Shown here: one piece after another, positions 15,324 through 23,204 of the stretch | Layout of the letters: each line of letters starts with the position of its first letter | How positions within the stretch are numbered: the stretch's first letter is position 1 | Source: Saprospiraceae bacterium | Lineage (GTDB): Bacteria > Bacteroidota > Bacteroidia > Chitinophagales > Saprospiraceae | Assembly (NCBI GenBank): GCA_013214265.1 | Contig: JABSSK010000004.1 | Span: 1 to 40,774 of the forward strand | DNA: 40,774 nt | Direction: 5' to 3' | Notes under the pieces: generated by a model | Database searches by the model: none | What the model saw: only the letters and a program-made list of their open reading frames with translations | Told to the model about the DNA's origin: nothing | Translations under genes and position numbers: made by a program

Positions 15324-16481
15324 ATGAAAAAACAACCTGAATGTCAATCTAGCTACTGGGAATATGATGTTTTTCTAAAAGAAATAGATGTAGCTATTAT
15401 TGGCTCCGGATTGGTTGGCCTGAATGCAGCTATTTACCTAGCAGAAAATTACCCAAAACTAAAAATTGTAGTTCTGGAACGAGGTTACCTGCCTGTTGGT
15501 GCCAGCACGAGAAATGCTGGGTTTGCTTGCTTTGGAAGTATGACAGAATTATTAGATGACCTCTCCACTCAAAAAGAAGATGAAGTATGGAAACTGGTGG
15601 AACAGCGCTACAGAGGATTACAGAAACTTCGAAAACGTTTGGGAGATAAAACTCTGGATTATATACCCTACGGTGGGTTTGAATTGTTTTCCAAAGACGA
15701 AGAAGATTCATATCAGGAATGTATGGATCATATGAGTGCATTCAATCGGACCCTTTCCTCCATAACAGGAGCCAAGGTGACATTCTCTAGCGCAGAACAT
15801 AAAATAAAAGATTTTGGCTTGAGTAATATCAAATATCTAATTCATAATAAAGAGGAAGGCGGCCTCCATCCTGGAAAAATGATGGCTGCACTTCAGAAAA
15901 AATCAAGAACATTAGGTATTACTATCCTGTCAGGTGTAGAAGTAACTCACTTTGAAGAAGATCACCAGCAAGTTGTTCTACGTTTTTATAATGGACAAGC
16001 TATTACCGCCAACCGCTTACTTGTAGCTACCAATGGATTTGCTAAGCAATTACTCCCCAAATTAGGTGTGACCCCAGCAAGGAATCAAGTCTTTATCACA
16101 AAGCCAATACCTGGATTACAACTACAGGGCACATTTCATTTTGACAAAGGGTACATTTATTTTCGTAATGTTGACAACCGAATCCTCATAGGCGGTGCCA
16201 GGAATATTGATCCAGTTACAGAAGCAACTGTATCTTTTGGAGCAACAAGCGTTATCCAGAACTATTTGGTCCGATTTGTAGATCAGTATATTCTTTCAGA
16301 TACACCAAACTGGGAAGTGGACCAAAGTTGGAGTGGTATAATGGGTATAGGGTCAACAAAAAAGCCGATCGTTAGCCATATCGGAAGGCGGGTTGTGGCT
16401 GCTGTTCGTTTAGGAGGTATGGGTGTTGCGCTTGGGAGTCTGTTAGGGGAAGAAGGGGCCAACTTATTAATGGAATGTTAA
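15324..16481 (+). CDS. FAD-dependent oxidoreductase of the D-amino-acid oxidase (DAO) superfamily
   Basis: 385 residues. The Rossmann FAD-binding motif VAIIGSGLVGLNAAIYLAE (about 23-41) is followed by VVLERGYLPVGASTRNAGFA, where the second part contacts FAD, and a C-terminal VDQSWSGIMGIGSTKKPIV typical of DAO enzymes. Such enzymes oxidise amines of amino acids or related compounds, giving imine and H2O2; the substrate cannot be read here (glycine/sarcosine oxidase and gamma-glutamylputrescine oxidase are the nearest themes). No signal peptide. The 22-residue extension before the Rossmann strand (SYWEYDVFL) is shared by Bacteroidota members of this group, supporting the ATG at 15324. First gene of an operon with the OstA-like and BatE-like genes. 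Confidence 0.88.
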   Translation: MKKQPECQSSYWEYDVFLKEIDVAIIGSGLVGLNAAIYLAENYPKLKIVVLERGYLPVGASTRNAGFACFGSMTELLDDLSTQKEDEVWKLVEQRYRGLQKLRKRLGDKTLDYIPYGGFELFSKDEEDSYQECMDHMSAFNRTLSSITGAKVTFSSAEHKIKDFGLSNIKYLIHNKEEGGLHPGKMMAALQKKSRTLGITILSGVEVTHFEEDHQQVVLRFYNGQAITANRLLVATNGFAKQLLPKLGVTPARNQVFITKPIPGLQLQGTFHFDKGYIYFRNVDNRILIGGARNIDPVTEATVSFGATSVIQNYLVRFVDQYILSDTPNWEVDQSWSGIMGIGSTKKPIVSHIGRRVVAAVRLGGMGVALGSLLGEEGANLLMEC

Positions 16482-16538
16482 TCCAGAGTTGTAAGAAGGC
16501 TGTTTCCTTTTTCCAATCGTTAGCATCATATTAATCGT

Positions 16539-18386
16539 ATGAAAAAAATAACTGTAACAATAGTAAAGCTGTCGGCCATAATTATGGGCTACCTCCTTGT
16601 ACCAACTATGTATGGGCAGAATGTGGCAACCGAGCCAGCAGACACAACGGGTAATCAGCGTATAGAAATTATCTGGTCAGATAGTCTGATCGTAAAGCGG
16701 ATAGATGGCAACGAAGTCAATCAGCTAATAAGCATTGTCGTACTGCGGCAGGATAGTGCTTACATGTATTGTGATTCGGCTATCCTGATCAATGAAATTG
16801 ATCTATATGCTTATGGTAATGTGAGTATTCGTCAGGGGGATTCCCTTACTGTTTTTGGCGATAGCCTTATTTATAATGGTAGGTTACGTCAAGCCAAACT
16901 AAGTGGTGAAGAGGTTGGGCTGTCGAATAAAGAACAACAACTTTTTACAGAACAATTGGATTATGACCTAAATACTAAAATGGCTTCCTATACATCTGGT
17001 GCTACTTTGGTCAATGAAGAAACACAACTCAGTAGTAAAGTCGGATATTATGATTTGGAGACGGAAACAGCCTATTTCAGCGATAGTGTTGCAGTTGCAG
17101 ATGACGCTTTTGAGCTAAGAGCGGATACACTAGTCTTTCATGTGAACACTAAAATAGTGGATTTTGTAGGCCCTACTGTAATCCAAACAGATTCTGCTCA
17201 GATATACTGTGAAGACGGATATTATGATACAGAAAATGGATTTGCTGAATTTGCCCAAAACGCGCAGTATGTAAAGAATGACCAGCGTGCAAGTGCAGAC
17301 CGAATGCGCTATAATGACGCGACTGGCGAGTATCAGTTAGAAGGTAATGCTCTTGTTATTGATACCATACGTCAAGCTAGGGCTCAATTTATCCAATATC
17401 AAGAAAGATCAGAAGATATTTATATGAGGGGTAATGCATATTATGTGGATAGTGAGCAGGAAATTACAGCTGAGGAAATTCAATACAACGGTACAACGGG
17501 GCAGTATGCAACTCGAGGGCGGTCTCGAGTAAGTGATCCGCCACAAGTATTATTAGCAGATCAGATAGACTTTCAGGATGAAGAAGAAAGTGGGTACGGC
17601 GAAGCCATCGGGAACGTAGTATGGCAAGATACCTCAGCAGCACTTACCATCAACACGGATACTATGCAATATGAAAAGGGTAGGGACTATTTGAAAGCTA
17701 TTGGTGGGCCACAAGGTCGACCAGAATTGATTACGATTTCAGAGGGTGATTCCCTTTTTATGGCTTCTGATACTCTAGTGGGTAGCCAAGCGGATACGCT
17801 TGAATCAGACACGAGTAGGCTTCTACTTGCGTTTAATGATGTTAGGATTTTTAAATCTAATTTGCAGGCGGTAAGCGATTCGCTGTCATACCATACCGGT
17901 GATTCCTTATTTGTGTTTTATGGAGATCCGGTGCTTTGGTCCGATACATCACAATTTACAGGGGATACCATCCTTATGCGGTTGAAGAATGATCAGATTG
18001 ATCGGATTTTCCTTAGGGGTAATGCATTTATTATTAATATTTCGGATGACCAGTTTTTTAATCAAATTAAAGGAAAATATATCGAGGCCATCTTTAGAAA
18101 CAATGAACTTTGGCGAATTAATGTTGACGGTAATGCCGAAACTATCTATTATGCAAAGGATGATGTGGGTGGTTATGTTGGTGTCAATCAGACTGTCTGT
18201 AGTGAAATGATTCTGTATTTTGGAGCCAACGAGGTAGAGAGAATAAAGCTATTTAAAGATCCCGACTCAAGTATTACGCCTATGAGGCAAGCTGATCATG
18301 ATACCCTCAGACTAGATGGGTTTGAATGGATAACGGATAAGCGACCTCAGTCCAGAGCGGATCTTTTTGTTCAATTATTCGAATAA
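16539..18386 (+). CDS. OstA/LptA-like periplasmic protein
   Basis: 615 residues with a Sec signal (residues 1-30, ending TMYGQ). The rest is a long run of beta-strand repeats of the OstA/LptA type, recognisable by the rhythm 'LxGNAxxxD...AxxxxY...D', for example YQLEGNALVIDT and DIYMRGNAYYVDSEQEITAE. LptA-like jellyrolls form the periplasmic bridge that carries lipopolysaccharide to the outer membrane. This protein is several times longer than E. coli LptA and lacks the LptD barrel, as in the 'OstA-like' family of Bacteroidota, so its exact role in LPS export is inferred. It starts 57 nt after the FAD oxidoreductase, and its stop overlaps the next start (TAATG), indicating coupled translation. 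Confidence 0.87.
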   Translation: MKKITVTIVKLSAIIMGYLLVPTMYGQNVATEPADTTGNQRIEIIWSDSLIVKRIDGNEVNQLISIVVLRQDSAYMYCDSAILINEIDLYAYGNVSIRQGDSLTVFGDSLIYNGRLRQAKLSGEEVGLSNKEQQLFTEQLDYDLNTKMASYTSGATLVNEETQLSSKVGYYDLETETAYFSDSVAVADDAFELRADTLVFHVNTKIVDFVGPTVIQTDSAQIYCEDGYYDTENGFAEFAQNAQYVKNDQRASADRMRYNDATGEYQLEGNALVIDTIRQARAQFIQYQERSEDIYMRGNAYYVDSEQEITAEEIQYNGTTGQYATRGRSRVSDPPQVLLADQIDFQDEEESGYGEAIGNVVWQDTSAALTINTDTMQYEKGRDYLKAIGGPQGRPELITISEGDSLFMASDTLVGSQADTLESDTSRLLLAFNDVRIFKSNLQAVSDSLSYHTGDSLFVFYGDPVLWSDTSQFTGDTILMRLKNDQIDRIFLRGNAFIINISDDQFFNQIKGKYIEAIFRNNELWRINVDGNAETIYYAKDDVGGYVGVNQTVCSEMILYFGANEVERIKLFKDPDSSITPMRQADHDTLRLDGFEWITDKRPQSRADLFVQLFE

Positions 18387-19174
18387 TGGAAAATCGAATA
18401 TCTGTTATGCCTAGTATCAAAAAGACTTTAAGCATTTTGGTTGCTATTTTCTCCCTATGCATCCTGACATGGGCAAACGAACCTATGCAGATGTTAAATT
18501 ATGCCAATGAGTCCTATCAAAAAGGTAATTACCTAGAAGCCATTCAAGCTTACGAAGCTATTCTAGATAATGGCTATTCTTCAACGTCCTTGTACCATAA
18601 TTTGGGAAATGCATACTACAAAGAGGATCAACCTGGGTATGCAGCGCTTAATTTTCACCGTGGCCTGAGGTTATCTCCCCGCGACCAAGGTCTGAAAAAT
18701 AACCTCGAGCTGATATACAGCGGAGTTTCAGCACCCATTTCAGAGATACCGCCTGTTTGGGGCCGGAGCGTCTGGAGGGGTACACAAATTGCTTTGGGTA
18801 GTAACGGATGGTCTATAGTTGGTGCTTTTTGCATTTGGGCTGGTTTCTTTTTTTTATATCAGTGGCGTACAGCTCCAGTTCGTAAGGTTCGGAAGCGAGG
18901 GTTTGTATTGGGAATACTTATTATTATGCTATCCGCTTTACCTTTTACTTTAGCATGGGGTGCTTTTCAGAATCAGATGAGTAAAAATATTGCAGTTGTT
19001 GTGGATATGCCTAAATCGTTTTTTCGTGCTGCTGATGATAGAAGCGAGATGATACGTTCTTTGCCCGCAGGAACTACACTATATCTTCGAGATCAAATCG
19101 GGCCATGGGTTAAAGTTCAACTACGCAATGGGCAATCTGGATGGATGAATGAAGGTGATTTCATCAAAGCCTGA
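18386..19174 (+). CDS. BatE-like TPR protein with two membrane helices and a C-terminal SH3 domain
   Basis: 262 residues: signal sequence (about 10-30), TPR repeats (36-109, NLGNAYYKEDQPGYAALNFHRGL), two membrane helices (142-158 and 172-192) and an SH3b-type domain (202-262, ending WMNEGDFIKA). This TPR-TM-TM-SH3 order matches BatE of the Bacteroides aerotolerance (Bat) set, but the partner genes batA-D and the MoxR ATPase are not in the window. The start overlaps the OstA-like stop (A of TAA is A of ATG), so translation is coupled; ATG 18407 is an alternative. A role in envelope assembly is plausible by context; no function is shown. Confidence 0.82.
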   Translation: MENRISVMPSIKKTLSILVAIFSLCILTWANEPMQMLNYANESYQKGNYLEAIQAYEAILDNGYSSTSLYHNLGNAYYKEDQPGYAALNFHRGLRLSPRDQGLKNNLELIYSGVSAPISEIPPVWGRSVWRGTQIALGSNGWSIVGAFCIWAGFFFLYQWRTAPVRKVRKRGFVLGILIIMLSALPFTLAWGAFQNQMSKNIAVVVDMPKSFFRAADDRSEMIRSLPAGTTLYLRDQIGPWVKVQLRNGQSGWMNEGDFIKA

Positions 19175-19328
19175 TGTGCCCAACGTATTTAGAGGGGGTA
19201 TAAATCAATTTGATATTAAGACCTGTCGTTCCGCAGCATCCCATTTTCCATAATCTGCAATGTTTGTATTTGTAATCTCGCTAGTATGCGTGCTTTTACC
19301 TCATATCCATAATTTCATTTATACTTTA

Positions 19329-20258
19329 TTAAGGACGTAACACAATTAATCGTTCAGTGATGGTCTCACCTGCAAAGGTGAAATGAACAAAGTATACACC
19401 CGCAGCCAAGCGTTGTACTGCTATATCCTTCTGGTAGTTACCTTCCGGTAAAAAGGTATCCTTACTTAGGGTCTGAACCAATTGTCCAGAAACCGTTCGG
19501 ATAGCAAGGGAGTACGCACCAGCGCTTGGCAGATTGAACGCAACAGAAGATTTGTCGAGCGCCGGATTCGGTTGTACGCGCAAATATAGACGGCCTAACT
19601 TTTCCAATTGTTCATCTGCAGTGTGCGTCTCGCCAATCATATTAGCCACAATATTGGGCTCCTCTTGAATAGAATCATTAGTAGGAGAAGTATTACACCC
19701 AAGTATGGTGGCGAGTAATTCGCTATTAGGGGGTGCATGAAATCCTGGTTTCAGGATAATGCTCTCACCGGCTACTAAAACGGTTTTACTTCCGGGGGCT
19801 AGTTTACCATCCGCAATTAGGGTAGAACCAGCATTGTGCCGACCCAAAGCAATTGTTCCACTAATTAGCGTGTCTCTGGGTTCGCAGGTGTTTTGAGGAA
19901 TTGGGGTGCCCCGACATTCGCACATTTGTGTATAGATATCGTTATTCGTATTTGGGTCATTATCATTGCAATCGGTCCCAACTGGTGGGCACGGATATAC
20001 ATCAAATTGTACTTCTGATATGCCACTGCAAAGAGCACCATAATTGGCAATAGCGGTGAATAACAAATATCTGGCACCAATCCCACGCAGTGCATCCCAG
20101 TCAAAACCAGAGTAATCGGGCTGTCCAGAGGCGGCATCCCAGGTAAAGACACCTGCTTCAAACCAAAATGAACCATCAAGAGAATAATCAACAGCTACCA
20201 GCCTGAATCCTTGATCTGTTGCTTGCGTAGCATTGTAATTCCATATGTGTAGATTGAC
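19329..20258 (-). pseudogene. C-terminal remainder of the PA14/discoidin T9SS cargo gene, separated by an internal TAG
   Basis: 309 codons in the same frame as the upstream CDS (20259-21743), divided from it only by the TAG at 20259-20261. It opens in the middle of a discoidin-like (F5/8 C) fold, VNLHIWNYNATQATDQGFR and VDYSLDGSFWFEAG, whose first strand (WIEYDLGEIYL) lies before the stop. Then come a Cys motif (CPPVGTDCNDNDP...CECRGTP), a segment ILKPGFHAPPNSELLATI common next to sorting domains, and a T9SS type A sorting domain (about the last 80 residues, LRVQPNPALDKSSVAFNL to ITERLIVLRP). The ORF-track start at 20066 is an internal codon, not a natural beginning. Without readthrough the product lacks its secretion and anchoring signal. 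Confidence 0.8.
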
Positions 20259-21743
20259 CTATAGATAAATCTCCCCCAGGTCATATTCAATCCAATGACT
20301 TAAACCGCGCAAAGGGTTGGGACTTTGTCGAGGAAGGCAACTCGACCAGCTATCAGCTGGGTGTGTAGAATGGCTACCTTGGTCACCACATGAGGCTACG
20401 GGCTCATAATCTCTTGCATTTGAGCAATCTTCATCAATACAAGGTGTACCTACGCATATGCACTGATCATTATAGTGATCATCAAAGGTTTGTGTATTAC
20501 TGTCGTCACAGGCTGTACCCTCAGGAATACATGCCGTTAGGCAGGTGTATTCCCTTAAGAATGAGCCATCAATAACTTGCCATATTCGTTCTTTTTGAAA
20601 AGGCGTTTTCCAATGCACGGCGAAATCTTCACTGCCCCAGTTGTCTTGATGCAATACTTCTAAATAATATAGCCTACCCTGAATAAGCCAAATGGAATCG
20701 GAAGTTTGTGATTCCTCATCATCAAAGTCTGTTTCGTAGGTATGAGCATCTACTCTAGCAATCTCCATGTTGTCGTATGAAAGGGTATCGCTATACCCCA
20801 AGTACAGAAAGACCTGATAATCGCCAGTAACATTGAATTGATAAAAGCCGCTTTCTGGAGGGTATAGCCAGGCGCGGATTCTTGTTCCGTAGTTATCATT
20901 TCTTTCCAAAGGCCCTTTTAATTCATGGAGGGTTTCACTACGACTAGGTTGGGCAGGAAAGGATTCGCTGATAAGCAAATCTTTAATTTTACGACTGTAG
21001 ATTGAATCAAAATACAATGCGTTTACCTGACCAAAGGCACCTGCACAAGGTGACGGTTCAATTGGTGTGCCATAACAATGGCAGTGGCCGTCAGCTTTAT
21101 CATTTGTGGTACTGGGATCACCATCATCACATGGTGTTCCGGCAGGTGGGCAATTTTCGATACAAGCATTGTCAAATAAAAAGTCTCCATGGATTACCTC
21201 CCATTCTGCTGTATCAGGCATAGAGGGTCTGTTCCAATAAATAGTGCCATGGTCGTACCCTAGGTGTTCTTTGTAAATAAACCAGAAATAGTAAAAATGA
21301 CCTGATTCAAGATACAAAGAGTCAGAAGTTTGAGATGCATATTTGTTGTGTTGGTCAGATTGTGTGTACCCATCAATGAAAGCAATAGTGTCTAAGGGAC
21401 TGCCGGCTCCTCCAAGGGAAAATTTTAATAAGGCATAATCGTCAGCTGTGAGATTAAAAGTATAGTACCCTGTTTCTGGTGCTTGAATAAATCCCTCCAT
21501 TACTGCACCAAAGTATTTATAATAGTTTTTAGGTGTTTCTAGTACATTGAGGTGTTTAATAATATCCGGGGACTGAGGGTAAGAAGAAGCAGCAGTCATA
21601 TCAGAAATCTTTAATCCCCTGATATCGCTGTATACACGCCATTGAATGGTTCCAGCTTCCCCCAAACAGGTGGTATCTGGTGATTGCCCCCTCAGGTAGA
21701 TGGTAGCAAGTAAAAAGATAGAAAAGATGATTGTTTTACGCAT
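20259..21743 (-). CDS. N-terminal part of a secreted PA14-domain protein, cut by an internal TAG
   Basis: 494 residues before the TAG; the intact gene would encode about 804. Signal peptide MRKTIIFSIFLLATIYLRGQ. Two PA14-like lectin modules are visible: about 30-192 (GFIQAPETGYYTFNLTADDY) and about 236-398 (YPPESGFYQFNVTGDYQ). Each is followed by a Cys motif of the form GTxCxDxxxxTxxDxxxxxCxCxGTP (about 202-227 and 409-434). A discoidin-like fold starts at about 475 (LSHWIEYDLGEIYL) and is broken by the stop. PA14 and discoidin modules bind carbohydrates, so the intact protein was probably a surface or secreted glycan-binding T9SS cargo. Third gene of an operon with DUF1800 and DUF1501, 20 nt behind the latter. 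Confidence 0.82.
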   Translation of the reverse strand: MRKTIIFSIFLLATIYLRGQSPDTTCLGEAGTIQWRVYSDIRGLKISDMTAASSYPQSPDIIKHLNVLETPKNYYKYFGAVMEGFIQAPETGYYTFNLTADDYALLKFSLGGAGSPLDTIAFIDGYTQSDQHNKYASQTSDSLYLESGHFYYFWFIYKEHLGYDHGTIYWNRPSMPDTAEWEVIHGDFLFDNACIENCPPAGTPCDDGDPSTTNDKADGHCHCYGTPIEPSPCAGAFGQVNALYFDSIYSRKIKDLLISESFPAQPSRSETLHELKGPLERNDNYGTRIRAWLYPPESGFYQFNVTGDYQVFLYLGYSDTLSYDNMEIARVDAHTYETDFDDEESQTSDSIWLIQGRLYYLEVLHQDNWGSEDFAVHWKTPFQKERIWQVIDGSFLREYTCLTACIPEGTACDDSNTQTFDDHYNDQCICVGTPCIDEDCSNARDYEPVASCGDQGSHSTHPADSWSSCLPRQSPNPLRGLSHWIEYDLGEIYL

Positions 21744-21763
21744 GATTTCTTCATCAAAAAGGG

Positions 21764-23179
21764 TTACAGAATAAATCCAATAGGAGCGCTTTGTGATTGA
21801 ATGGAATGGAAATTGCGGATATTAGGAAGTATAATACTAAGGTCATTTGGAGATACACCGAACCAAAGGCATAGCTCTGCAAAATATTGATCAGCTGCGG
21901 TAGTTGGGATCAAGTTACCACGCCTACTTACCATAAGCGGATTATCTTGTATATATAAATCGGGATACTGGCCATACACATCGCCCCCATTGACTGCCCC
22001 TCCAGCTACAATGGCATTTCCGCCCCAGGCATGGTCAGAGCCATTGCCATTGGAAGTTAAGGTGCGAGCAAAGTCAGAAATAGTAAATAAGGATACTTGC
22101 CGATCGAGCCCTATCTCTTCCAAAGCATTATATAAATCGCCAATAGCTCGACTTACAACACCCAGCATAAGCTCTTGTTTGTTTAGTACTTCATTATGAT
22201 GGTCCCATCCTCCGAAGGTCATGAAGAATGTTTGGCGATTATTTCCCAAGATACTGTTGGCAGCTATGGTTCGTGCGACCATATGCATGTTCTGAGATAA
22301 ATAATGACTGCTGAATTGGGTGTTGAAGGGAGGTATTTGACCCACCGCAGCTTCAAATTCTTCAATAGAGTCTAGTGTTTGGTTAGTCAAATTTCCCATT
22401 GTCTGCTCAAAGACATTACCGTACATTTTGTCAACTATACTTTTGTAAGCATTGTCCCGTACTTCATTGTTAAAACCAGCATTCCCATTCCAGCGGCTGT
22501 AAGACTTTATTCCCTGTACGCCATTCCCTCGGTTGCTAATAGAATATTCCAGCGTATGACGTCCAGACTGAAATACGTTCCTACCTGATAAGGATATATT
22601 CATAGAAACGCCTTGGTTGGTGTCGGTCTCTTGAAGCAGATCGGCTAAGCGTCCGCCCCAACCAATAGCTTCACGACTTTGGGGGATTGCAGTTTGCCAT
22701 TGTTGTATTTGATCAGAGTGGGAATATATTCCTAGTGGCAGTTTTTTTAAACCAGAACGGAAATCTGCTTCGTTTGCGAGCGGTTCAACCAGAGTACCCA
22801 CATTGGTGATAAAAGCCAGATTTCCACTTTCATATAAGGAATGAACGTGTGTCATGCTAGGGTGAATACCCAGTTGTTTAGTCTGGGACGGCGCATGTAT
22901 GGGTAGAAGAGAATCACGAGGAATGGCTAGATCAGAGCGTGTAGCAGCGTATTCAGCATATTCTGTTTGGCCAAATGGAACCAGCATGTTGTAACTGTCA
23001 TTACCACCAGCCAATAGGATACAGACAAGTGCTTTATAGTCGCCAGGCGTTTCTAGCGAAGTACTAATCAGTTTGTTAGTGCCCATAAGACTGGCTAAAG
23101 TCGACATTAGTGTTGTAGTTCCCATAGCAGCGCAACCTGCTTGGCCCAAAAAGTGACGACGAGAGATTGATTTTGACAT
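21764..23179 (-). CDS. DUF1501 family secreted protein with Tat-like signal
   Basis: 471 residues. It begins MSKSISRRHFLGQAGCAAMG, a twin-arginine export signal (Arg7-Arg8, RRHFLG). The body shows DUF1501 features: VCILLAGGNDSYNMLVPFG near the N-terminus, MTFGGWDHHNEV (His/Asp-rich) and FSDFARTLTSNGNGSDHAWGG, which resemble metal-binding segments of the alkaline phosphatase/sulfatase superfamily to which DUF1501 is related. Enzymatic activity is not established. DUF1501 genes are very often paired with DUF1800, as here (25 nt apart), so the two products probably act together outside the cytoplasm. The gap to the next gene is 20 nt. Confidence 0.9.
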   Translation of the reverse strand: MSKSISRRHFLGQAGCAAMGTTTLMSTLASLMGTNKLISTSLETPGDYKALVCILLAGGNDSYNMLVPFGQTEYAEYAATRSDLAIPRDSLLPIHAPSQTKQLGIHPSMTHVHSLYESGNLAFITNVGTLVEPLANEADFRSGLKKLPLGIYSHSDQIQQWQTAIPQSREAIGWGGRLADLLQETDTNQGVSMNISLSGRNVFQSGRHTLEYSISNRGNGVQGIKSYSRWNGNAGFNNEVRDNAYKSIVDKMYGNVFEQTMGNLTNQTLDSIEEFEAAVGQIPPFNTQFSSHYLSQNMHMVARTIAANSILGNNRQTFFMTFGGWDHHNEVLNKQELMLGVVSRAIGDLYNALEEIGLDRQVSLFTISDFARTLTSNGNGSDHAWGGNAIVAGGAVNGGDVYGQYPDLYIQDNPLMVSRRGNLIPTTAADQYFAELCLWFGVSPNDLSIILPNIRNFHSIQSQSAPIGFIL

Positions 23180-23204
23180 AGCTTATTTTTTGTGGGGCAT
23201 TGTG

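Noticed and set aside
20259-20261. TAG reassigned to an amino acid in this organism
   Set aside because: rnhA (10270) and the aspartyl protease (26497) end in TAG at their natural C-termini, so TAG works as a stop; the interrupted thioredoxin-like gene carries TAA instead.
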